Shown here piece after piece: positions 1 through 7,067 of a stretch of 64,000 bases of DNA (position 1 is the first letter of the stretch; each line of letters starts with the position of its first letter). The notes beneath the pieces were generated by a model, which worked only from the letters and a program-made list of their open reading frames with translations, was not told where the DNA came from and searched no databases. The position numbers and the translations under genes are program-made. The stretch comes from Chloroflexota bacterium (GTDB taxonomy: Bacteria; Chloroflexota; Limnocylindria; QHBO01), in the NCBI GenBank assembly GCA_038040195.1, contig JBBPIR010000001.1, positions 145,661-209,660 on the forward strand. Direction: 5' to 3'.

Positions 1-77
1 GGCTTCTTGGCCGCAGGCTTCTTGGCCGCAGGCTTCTTGGCCGCAGGCTTCTTGGCCGCAGGCTTCTTGGTGGCCAC
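1..77 (-). CDS. Lys/Ala/Pro-repeat basic protein, N-terminal part (cut by window edge)
   Basis: The minus strand reads MATKKPAAKKPA and continues as a perfect five-residue AAKKP repeat to the window edge, encoded by a 15-base DNA repeat present four times plus a partial copy. GTG at 77 is preferred over ATG at 83 because the GGAGG at 84-88 is then about 6 bases away; from the ATG it would be almost adjacent. Such tails occur on histone H1-like, HU-like and other nucleic-acid-binding proteins, where they contact DNA or RNA electrostatically. The rest of the protein is outside the window, so the family cannot be named. Confidence 0.6.
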   Translation of the reverse strand, partial: MATKKPAAKKPAAKKPAAKKPAAKK

Positions 78-271
78 GCTCATTCCTCCATTGGGCGTCC
101 CGATCCTGGCGTCGGGATCTCGCGACCGATTGTAGGGCCGAGGTCAGGTCCAGCGGGGAGCTTCAGGCGCATTACTCCATCGGCTCATCTTTGCGGCGCG
201 CGGCCTTGAGTTGGGCGCCGGGTTGGGCCTAGACTCGGAGGATCAAGCAGGCACCAGAAGGAAGGTCACAC

Positions 272-1921
272 GTGGCCCGGACACCCCTCATGCGCGCGCT
301 GCAGCAGATGGCCGCCGATCACGCCGAGGCCGAGCGACGAGGCGTGGATGTCCACCGGATCCGCGAGGAGCGGCTCACCGCGGGCGAACCACAGCGCGAC
401 CGGCTGACGCGCCGGGAGTTCCTCACTGGCAGCGCGGCCCTGGGCGCGGCTGCCATGTTCGGTGGGCGCCTCCTGTTTCCCACCCGGACGAGAGCGGCAA
501 GCCCGCGGATCGCAATCGTCGGAGGCGGCATCGCCGGCCTGACCGCCGCGCTCACCCTGGCCGACAAGGGCCTCTCCTCCACCGTCTACGAGTCGTCGAC
601 GGAGCGGGTGGGCGGGCGGATGTTCACCGATCACAGCGGCTACTGGGACGCCGGCCAGATCACCGAGTGGGGCGGCGAGCTGATCGACACCGGCCATAAG
701 ACGGTCCGGTTCCTCGCCCAGCGGTTCAGGCTGAAGCTCGTCGACCTCGTCCGCGCTGAGCCAAACGGATCCGAGCCGACTTACTTCTTCGATGGCTCCT
801 ACTACCCGAAGGCGCAGGCTGATCGGGACTTCCAGCCCGTGCACCGGGCGCTTTCGAGGGACACCTGGGCGGCGAGCTACCCCACGACCTTCGAGATCAA
901 CACGCCGGAGGGGGTCGTCCTCGACAACATGAGTGTCTACGACTGGATCGATTCGCGCGTCCCGGGCGGTCACGGCTCGCCGTTGGGACGGCTCCTCGAC
1001 GTGGCGTATGACATCGAGTTCGGGGCCCCCACCACCGACCAGTCCTCGCTCAACCTCATCTACCTGCTCGGGTACAACGCGTCACCGGGCAACTTCGCGC
1101 TCTTTGGCGGGAGCGACGAGCGCTACCACATCCTTGCCGGCAACCAGAGCCTACCGGATGCAATCCGCGGCGCCCTCCCGCCGGACGCGGTTCAGATGGG
1201 CTGGCGGATGACTTCGATCGCCCAGGGCGGCGGGGCGTATGCCGTGGATTTCGAGACGCCCCTGGGACCGCAGACCGTGACAGCCGACCACGTCATCCTC
1301 GCCTTCCACTTCGGCGTCCTGCGGACTCTGAACTACAGCGGCGCCGGCTTCGACGCGCTGAAGGTGCAGGCCATCGAAGAGCTGGGCCTGGGCCACAACG
1401 GGAAACTCAACGTCCAGTTCACCGACCGCTTGTGGAACACCGACGGTCCGTGGCCTGCGATCAGCAACGGGGAGTCGTACGCGGACACCGGCTACCAGAA
1501 CACGTGGGACGTCACGCGCGGCCAACCGGAGGCTCCCGGCATCCTGGTCAACTACACCGGCGGCAACGTGACCGATGCGATCGCCGCCGCGGGACCGTAC
1601 ACGCGCGCGTCGGAGAGCGCGCAGGTGATCACGGCGACGCAGACGTTCCTTGGTCAGCTCGAGCCGGTGTACCCCGGCATCGGCAGCCGCTGGAATGGGC
1701 GCGCGTCGTTGTCGCTCCCCCACCTCGACCCGAACTACAACTGCTCGTACTCGTACTGGCGGGTGGGTCAGTACCACACCATCGCCGGCTACGAGGGGGT
1801 CCGCCAGGGCAACATCCATTTCGCGGGCGAGCACACATCGGTCGATTTCCAGGGCTGGATGGAAGGCGGCGCGATCACTGGCGTACGTGCCGCGAATGAG
1901 GTCTTGGCCGACCTGAAGTAG
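272..1921 (+). CDS. Tat-exported flavin monoamine oxidase family protein
   Basis: A 549-residue protein starting at GTG 272 after a GAAGGAAGG ribosome site. Residues 44-65 carry a twin-arginine export signal (RLTRREFLTGSAALGAAAMF), so a folded, cofactor-loaded enzyme is probably exported. Residues 79-93 form the FAD-binding Rossmann motif IAIVGGGIAGLTAAL, followed by a GGRM motif typical of amine oxidases. The C-terminus has the second FAD contact (FAGEHTS) and GWMEGGAITG typical of the family. These enzymes oxidise amines with O2 and release H2O2; the substrate cannot be read from sequence. The gene stands alone and divergent from the basic protein at 77. Confidence 0.85.
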   Translation: MARTPLMRALQQMAADHAEAERRGVDVHRIREERLTAGEPQRDRLTRREFLTGSAALGAAAMFGGRLLFPTRTRAASPRIAIVGGGIAGLTAALTLADKGLSSTVYESSTERVGGRMFTDHSGYWDAGQITEWGGELIDTGHKTVRFLAQRFRLKLVDLVRAEPNGSEPTYFFDGSYYPKAQADRDFQPVHRALSRDTWAASYPTTFEINTPEGVVLDNMSVYDWIDSRVPGGHGSPLGRLLDVAYDIEFGAPTTDQSSLNLIYLLGYNASPGNFALFGGSDERYHILAGNQSLPDAIRGALPPDAVQMGWRMTSIAQGGGAYAVDFETPLGPQTVTADHVILAFHFGVLRTLNYSGAGFDALKVQAIEELGLGHNGKLNVQFTDRLWNTDGPWPAISNGESYADTGYQNTWDVTRGQPEAPGILVNYTGGNVTDAIAAAGPYTRASESAQVITATQTFLGQLEPVYPGIGSRWNGRASLSLPHLDPNYNCSYSYWRVGQYHTIAGYEGVRQGNIHFAGEHTSVDFQGWMEGGAITGVRAANEVLADLK

Positions 1922-1925
1922 CCGG

Positions 1926-2195
1926 CTAGCTCCCGAAGAACCGCAGCTCCGCCGCGCCGCGGAGGTCGATCCGCGCTCCGGACGGGGCGAGCACGTAGCG
2001 CATCACGATCCCGTGGCACGTCGAGCAGCGCAGCACGGTGCCTGGGCCGTGAACGTAGGCGAGCAGGGTGGCCATCGGCCCCCGATGACCGCAATGTGCG
2101 CAGCGGTGCACGACCACCGTCAGGTCGATCCCGAACAGCTCCTCGAGGTCGCCCGCGACCGCGTTCGCGTCCAGGACCAGGCGTTCGTCGATCAT
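1926..2195 (-). CDS. DUF6510 family zinc-ribbon-like protein
   Basis: An 89-residue protein with two CxxC knuckles (RCAHCGH near residue 32 and RCSTCHG near 57) that probably bind one zinc ion. The opening MIDERLVLDANAVAGDLEELF is typical of DUF6510. It lies 9 bases downstream of the ferredoxin reductase gene on the same strand and is presumably co-transcribed with it and the sulfite-oxidase-like gene. Its function is not established; the conserved context suggests an accessory role for that redox pair. Confidence 0.8.
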   Translation of the reverse strand: MIDERLVLDANAVAGDLEELFGIDLTVVVHRCAHCGHRGPMATLLAYVHGPGTVLRCSTCHGIVMRYVLAPSGARIDLRGAAELRFFGS

Positions 2196-2204
2196 GGCAG
2201 CACC

Positions 2205-2945
2205 TCAGCTCGTGGGCCCGAAGCGCTCGGTCCGGATTCGGCCCGGATCCACTCCAAGCTCGACCAGGCCGTTGGCGGCCGCCTCTACCAGGAGGGTCGG
2301 CCCGCAGATGTAGGTCAGCGGCTGGGAACCGAGGCCGTCCAGCGCCTCCTCCAGCATCGGTCTATCGATGCGCCGTGCGAATCCGGTCCAACCGGGAGGC
2401 TGGGCACGGGTCAGGGTGTGGAGGATCCGGAGCCGGTCGTCGGTCGTCGCCAAGCGGTCGAGCTCCTCGCGATAGATGACGTCGTCCCAGTTTCGTGAGC
2501 TGTACAGAAGCGTCGCGGAGGCGGCCACGTCGGCCGCAGCTCGTTCCCGCAGGATGGCCATCAGGGGCACGACCCCCGACCCGCCTGCGATCAGCAAGAG
2601 TGGACCCCCGAACGCAGGCTCCCAGACGAAATAGCCCCCGATCGGCCCCCGCACCTCGACCTCGTCCCCGGTGACGAGGACGTCGTGAAAGTACGGGGAG
2701 ACCTCACCCTCAGCGATGCGCTCGACCGTCAGGTCGACGCGGCCATCGGGTCCCGGGGCGGAGGCGATGGAGTAGCTGCGCTGGGCCTGGTAGCCGTCCG
2801 GGGCGCTGAGTCGGACGTCGACGTGCTGCCCCGGGCGATGGGTCCGCCACTCCGGCACGAGCAGCGAGAAGGACTTCACCTCGGAGGTCTCATCGCGGAT
2901 CTGGGCGACCGTGGCGATCTTCCATTCCAGCAGTTGCGACGGCAT
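2205..2945 (-). CDS. Ferredoxin reductase (FAD/NAD(P)-binding oxidoreductase)
   Basis: A 246-residue single-chain flavoprotein of the FNR superfamily. Visible motifs in order are RSYSIAS (FAD isoalloxazine and phosphate contact), GPIGGYF, the pyridine-nucleotide loop IAGGSGVVPLMAI, YICGPTLLV, and a C-terminal ERFGPTS ending like ferredoxin reductases. There is no iron-sulphur domain, so electrons must be passed to a separate partner. The gene sits between the molybdopterin oxidoreductase (15 bases upstream) and DUF6510 (9 bases downstream). The likely role is electron exchange between NAD(P)H and that molybdoenzyme, which is inference from context. Confidence 0.85.
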   Translation of the reverse strand: MPSQLLEWKIATVAQIRDETSEVKSFSLLVPEWRTHRPGQHVDVRLSAPDGYQAQRSYSIASAPGPDGRVDLTVERIAEGEVSPYFHDVLVTGDEVEVRGPIGGYFVWEPAFGGPLLLIAGGSGVVPLMAILRERAAADVAASATLLYSSRNWDDVIYREELDRLATTDDRLRILHTLTRAQPPGWTGFARRIDRPMLEEALDGLGSQPLTYICGPTLLVEAAANGLVELGVDPGRIRTERFGPTS

Positions 2946-2960
2946 CGGTACGGATCGGGT

Positions 2961-3584
2961 TCAGTCGCCGGAGTAGCGCTCTTCGCGCCATGGGTCCCCC
3001 CGGTTGTGGTAGCCAAGGGACTCCCAGAAGCCCGGTTCGTCCTCCTCGATCAGCCGCAGTCCGCGGACCCACTTCGCGCTCTTCCAGAAGTACAGGTGCG
3101 GCACGACGAGCCGGGCCGGGCCGCCGTGCGCCGGCTCGAGCGGGGCGCTGTCGTACTGATACGCGACGAAGGCCTGGTTGTTGACGACATCGGTAAGGGG
3201 CAGGTTGGTCGTGTAGCCCCCGAACGAGTGAGCGGTGACGAATTGCGCCCGCGGGTCAAGCTCCACGGCCGCCAGCAGATCGTCGACGCTCACCCCATGC
3301 CAGCGCGTGTCGAGCTTGGTCCATTTGGTGACGCAGCTGATGTCAACCGTCCAGTCGCGCGCGGGCAGGGCAAGGAACTGCTCCCAGCTCCAGCGAACCG
3401 GCGCCCGCACCAGGCCCTCAATCGTGAACGCCCACTGGCCGAGTGGGATCTGTGGCGTGGGACCGGCGGACAGGACCGGGAAGCCGTCGGTGAGGTATTG
3501 GCCGGGTGGGATGCGCCCGGCGCGGTCGGCGTCCGTGTCCCGTGGGCGGCCGAGAAATCCGCGGGAGACGAAGCGGCCCGTCAC
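2961..3584 (-). CDS. Sulfite oxidase-like molybdopterin oxidoreductase
   Basis: A 207-residue compact member of the sulfite oxidase/YedY molybdopterin superfamily (YuiH-like), lacking the dimerisation and haem domains of full sulfite oxidases. The candidate molybdenum-ligating cysteine is in VDISCVTKW, followed by W-HGV-V and the pterin-binding segment TAHSFGGYTTNLPL. No twin-arginine signal is visible, so it is probably cytoplasmic. It is the first gene of a three-gene minus-strand cluster with the ferredoxin reductase and DUF6510. The substrate is unknown. Confidence 0.85.
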   Translation of the reverse strand: MTGRFVSRGFLGRPRDTDADRAGRIPPGQYLTDGFPVLSAGPTPQIPLGQWAFTIEGLVRAPVRWSWEQFLALPARDWTVDISCVTKWTKLDTRWHGVSVDDLLAAVELDPRAQFVTAHSFGGYTTNLPLTDVVNNQAFVAYQYDSAPLEPAHGGPARLVVPHLYFWKSAKWVRGLRLIEEDEPGFWESLGYHNRGDPWREERYSGD

Positions 3585-3606
3585 GCGCCGAGTCTAGTCC
3601 CTGGCG

Positions 3607-5088
3607 CTACCGAGCCGCAGCCGCCTCGATCTCGTCCACGGCGTCCTGGAGGCGTGCCGCCATGTCCGAACCGATGCGCTCGTCCTGCTCGAACTCGTCG
3701 ATCGCGCGGCGAATGTTGCGGAAGGCGCGATTGACGTCGCCCCCGGTGCCATCCTCCACCTCTTTGGCAACATCATCGGCGAGCTCATCGAGGTCGTGGG
3801 CGGCCTCGGATTCGATCAGACCCTCCTCCTCGCCGCTCTCCACCAGGTCCTTGAACGCATCGATCGCTTCGGAGAACGTGAGCGGGGCGGGCACGGGCGT
3901 CGGGGATGGACTGGCCGTAGGGGATGGGGATGGAGATGGCGATGGAGATGGGGTAGCGGACGCGGTTGGGGAAGGGCTGGACCCCGGCCCATCCGGAACC
4001 GTGACGGTCGCCAACAGCAGCACCAGCGCGACGAAGATCCCCAGCGCCGCGAGCACGACCGCCGTCGTCGGTGGCACGCTGCGTGGCCGCCTCGCTTCCC
4101 GGGCACCAGGTCCCGAACCGGCGGGCGCGGACGGGATCGGGGCTGCCTCGGGGGCGGCCGGAACAGGCAGGACGGGAGGTATGACCGGAAGGGGGATAGC
4201 CGGAAGGGTCGGCTCGTCGGGTGCGCTGTCGACGGCCCCTGGGGCCGCATCGGTCTCCAGCCAACGTCGCAATTGGGCGGCCAGCGCTCCCGCGGACGAC
4301 GGACGACCATCCGGATCCGGGTCGAGGGTGGGGCGCACGATCTCCGATAGCGACGGCGGGGCGCCCTCGATCACCATCGGAGGCGTGCGCTGCGCCTCTG
4401 CCAGGGCGACCGGCGAGCTCACTTGATAGGGAGGCTGTCCGGTCAGCATCTCGGTCAGCAGGACGCCGACCGCATAGACGTCGGCCGGCGGTCCGGCCGG
4501 CTCGCCCCGCAGCTGCTCGGGGGCCAGATATCGCAGCGTGCCGGCAATCGTGCCGACATCGGTCAGCCGTTGGGCCTCGTCCGCCAGCAGGCGAGCGATC
4601 CCGAAATCCGCCAGGCGCGCTTCGCCATCCCCGCCGAGCAGCACGTTCGCAGCCTTGACGTCCCTGTGCACCACGCCGCGTTCGTGCGCGTGGGCCAGTG
4701 CCTCAGCGACCTCGGCCGCAATCCGCACCGCGGCCCGCGCCGGCAGGGCGCCCTCGCGCTTGAGCCGTTCGGCCAATGATTCGCCCTCGACCAGCTCGAG
4801 GATCACGGCCGCCGACGCCTCTTCGTCGATCGCCACGTCGTAGACGGCCACGATGCCGGGATGCGAAAGGGAGGCCGCGGCCCGCGCCTCCTGGATGAGG
4901 CGAGTGCGGGTGGTGGGATCGGCCAGCAGGTGGTGGTGGAGCACTTTGACGGCCACCGGACGCTCCAGAACCGTATCCCGTCCCCGCCAAACCTCCGCAC
5001 TGCCGCCAGTCGCGAGCCGCTGTTCGAGGACGTATCGCTCAGCGAGGGATTCCGGGAGGCGTGGCGGCTCGGGCGCGGTCACCCGCAC
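3607..5088 (-). CDS. Membrane-anchored serine/threonine protein kinase (PknB-like)
   Basis: A 493-residue Hanks-type kinase. The glycine loop is around residue 26, the ATP lysine is K48 in VAVKVL, the catalytic loop HRDVKAANVL has D143, and the metal-binding DFG is 161-163. After the kinase comes a Pro/Ala-rich linker, one membrane segment (about 341-363), and an extracytoplasmic Ser/Pro/Thr-rich stretch. The C-terminal 100 residues are acidic and helical, with no PASTA repeats. It could sense an extracytoplasmic signal and phosphorylate cytoplasmic proteins. The start is GTG 5088; divergent transcription of the gene at 5151 suggests a shared promoter region. Confidence 0.9.
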   Translation of the reverse strand: MRVTAPEPPRLPESLAERYVLEQRLATGGSAEVWRGRDTVLERPVAVKVLHHHLLADPTTRTRLIQEARAAASLSHPGIVAVYDVAIDEEASAAVILELVEGESLAERLKREGALPARAAVRIAAEVAEALAHAHERGVVHRDVKAANVLLGGDGEARLADFGIARLLADEAQRLTDVGTIAGTLRYLAPEQLRGEPAGPPADVYAVGVLLTEMLTGQPPYQVSSPVALAEAQRTPPMVIEGAPPSLSEIVRPTLDPDPDGRPSSAGALAAQLRRWLETDAAPGAVDSAPDEPTLPAIPLPVIPPVLPVPAAPEAAPIPSAPAGSGPGAREARRPRSVPPTTAVVLAALGIFVALVLLLATVTVPDGPGSSPSPTASATPSPSPSPSPSPTASPSPTPVPAPLTFSEAIDAFKDLVESGEEEGLIESEAAHDLDELADDVAKEVEDGTGGDVNRAFRNIRRAIDEFEQDERIGSDMAARLQDAVDEIEAAAAR

Positions 5089-5150
5089 ATGCTACGAGAC
5101 CGGGACACTACCGCCGGTTCGAGGAGAGATGTCGCTGGTACTCTCACGCC

Positions 5151-5426
5151 ATGAAGGGAGATCGGGTCGAGGCCGTGGTCGACACCGGCCAGGGCACGCA
5201 GACCTTCGTGATCGAGGCCACTCGCGCCGGCCGTCGCCTGGAAGTGGCCACCAGCCGGGGCGTGGTCGAGGTCAGCGAGGTGACCCGATCCGGGACGCCG
5301 GTGCGCACCGGCCGCTTCATGGCCAGCCGCTTGATTGCGTTGGTCGAGTTCCCGGCCCACGAGGGGAAAGAGTCGCAGGTCGAGGTCTCCACCCGCCGCC
5401 GGATCACGACCGTCGGCGAGGAGTGA
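5151..5426 (+). CDS. Conserved hypothetical protein, 91 aa
   Basis: ATG 5151 opens a 91-residue basic/beta-rich protein (MKGDRVEAVVDTGQGTQTF) with no signal peptide, membrane segment or cysteine. It resembles short proteins of unknown function and I cannot assign a family. Its stop codon overlaps the GTG start of the following amidohydrolase in a GTGA junction, so the two are probably translationally coupled. The divergent kinase gene starts only 62 bases upstream. Confidence 0.6.
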   Translation: MKGDRVEAVVDTGQGTQTFVIEATRAGRRLEVATSRGVVEVSEVTRSGTPVRTGRFMASRLIALVEFPAHEGKESQVEVSTRRRITTVGEE

Positions 5427-7060
5427 CCCAACCCGCCGACCTGGTGCTGGTCGGCGCGCGCGTCGAACCCATCGCTTCCCGATCCCAGGTCGCGGATGCG
5501 GTCGCGGTGAGCGCGGGGCGCATCAGCGCCGTCGGGACCGCCGCGGACGTGGAGGGGCTGGTCGGCCCGGAGACGCGCCTCATCCGCCTCCACGGGGAGA
5601 CGCTGCTCCCCGGATTCCAGGACGCGCACGTCCACCCGGTGTACGGCGGTCTGACCCTGCGCAGCTGCAACCTCCACGGCCTTCCCGACCAGGATGCCTA
5701 CCTGGCGGCCCTCGCCGCCTACGCCGGCGGGCACCCCGAGCTGGAGTGGCTGACCGGGGGCGGATGGACCTATGGTCCCTTTCCCGGCGGCATTCCGCGC
5801 CGGGAGACGCTGGATCGAGTGGTCGGCGACCGGCCGGTTTTCCTGACCGCATACGACGGACATTCGGCGTGGGTCAACACCCGGGCCCTGGAGCTGGCCG
5901 GTATCACGGCCGAGACCGCAGACCTCGAGTACGGCCGCATTGAGCGCGACCCCAACGGGACGCCGGTGGGGCTCCTGTCCGAGACGGCCCAGGGGTTGGT
6001 CGAACGCCTCGTCCCGGAGCCAACCCACGCTGAGCTGGTGGAATCCCTCCTTCACAGCCAGCGGCACCTCCATTCACTCGGCATCACCGCCTGGCACGAC
6101 CCGGGCGTCAACCCCGAATGGCTGCCCGCCTATCGCGACCTGGCGGAGTCCGGCCGTCTCACCGCACGGGTGGTGGCCGCCCAGCAGTGGTGGCCGTGGG
6201 GCGAGGCCAAGGAGCCCGATCCCCTGCCCCGGCTGTTGGCGCAGCGCGAGGCGCTGCGCATCGGTTCATTGCGAGCGGACGTCGTGAAGTTCTGGCTGGA
6301 CGGGGTGTTCGAGAGCGGGACCGCCGTCGTCCTCGAGCCATACCTGGGGACCGATGGAGCGGCCACTGATAATCGCGGGATCCCGAACTACGGCGTCGAG
6401 GAGCTCAACGCGGCGGTCATCGAGCTCGAGCGCCACGGGTTTGACAGCCACTTCCACGCCATCGGAGACGGGGCGGTCCGCCAGGCGCTGGACGCCGTGG
6501 CCGCCGCGCGGGCGACCAACGGCCCGCGAGACGTCCGGCACTCGATCGCCCATATCGAGCTGATCCATGCCGACGACATCGGCCGCTTCGCGGCGCTTGA
6601 CGTGGCCGCCAACATGCAGCCCTTCTGGGCGACCTACGACCAGGACACACGCGAGATCCTGATGCCGCGGCTGGGCGCTGAGCGGGTCGGGGCCCGATAT
6701 GCGTTCGCTGATCTCCACCGGTCAGGGGCCCGACTGGCGGGCGGCAGCGACTGGACGGTGACCACTGCCAATCCCCTGGAGGAAATCGAGGTCGCCATCC
6801 GACGGATCGACCCCAGCCAGCGCGATGCCGATCCTTTCCTTCCGGACCAGCGGCTGGACCTGGACACCGCGTTGGCGGCCTTCACCATCGGTTCGGCGTG
6901 GGTGAACCGATTGGAAACCGATACCGGGACGATCGAGGTGGGCAAGCTGGCTGACCTGGTCGTCCTCGACCGCGATCTGCGAGCCATCCCGGATGGGCGA
7001 ACGGCGGACGCGAAGGTGGTGACCACCTTCGTCGCGGGGGCTGTCGTCTTCGGAGCCTAG
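5423..7060 (+). CDS. YtcJ-like amidohydrolase (amidohydrolase family 3)
   Basis: A 545-residue metal-dependent hydrolase. The start is GTG 5423, overlapping the upstream stop; the open frame extends further back but only as antisense to the kinase. The metal-binding HxH is H69/H71 in DAHVHPVYGG. Later landmarks are VVKFWLDGVFESGTA, FHAIGDGAVRQALDA, HSIAHIELIHADD and GGSDWTV, which supplies the late metal-binding aspartate. The C-terminus returns to the composite beta domain (GTIEVGKLADLVVLD). Family members hydrolyse amide or related bonds; the substrate is unknown. No signal peptide is present. Confidence 0.85.
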   Translation: MTQPADLVLVGARVEPIASRSQVADAVAVSAGRISAVGTAADVEGLVGPETRLIRLHGETLLPGFQDAHVHPVYGGLTLRSCNLHGLPDQDAYLAALAAYAGGHPELEWLTGGGWTYGPFPGGIPRRETLDRVVGDRPVFLTAYDGHSAWVNTRALELAGITAETADLEYGRIERDPNGTPVGLLSETAQGLVERLVPEPTHAELVESLLHSQRHLHSLGITAWHDPGVNPEWLPAYRDLAESGRLTARVVAAQQWWPWGEAKEPDPLPRLLAQREALRIGSLRADVVKFWLDGVFESGTAVVLEPYLGTDGAATDNRGIPNYGVEELNAAVIELERHGFDSHFHAIGDGAVRQALDAVAAARATNGPRDVRHSIAHIELIHADDIGRFAALDVAANMQPFWATYDQDTREILMPRLGAERVGARYAFADLHRSGARLAGGSDWTVTTANPLEEIEVAIRRIDPSQRDADPFLPDQRLDLDTALAAFTIGSAWVNRLETDTGTIEVGKLADLVVLDRDLRAIPDGRTADAKVVTTFVAGAVVFGA

Positions 7061-7067
7061 AACCGGG

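Noticed and set aside
4853-5422. N-terminal extension of the amidohydrolase frame
   Set aside because: It lies mostly opposite the kinase gene and is unlike the family; GTG 5423 with the GTGA overlap fits the conserved N-terminus.
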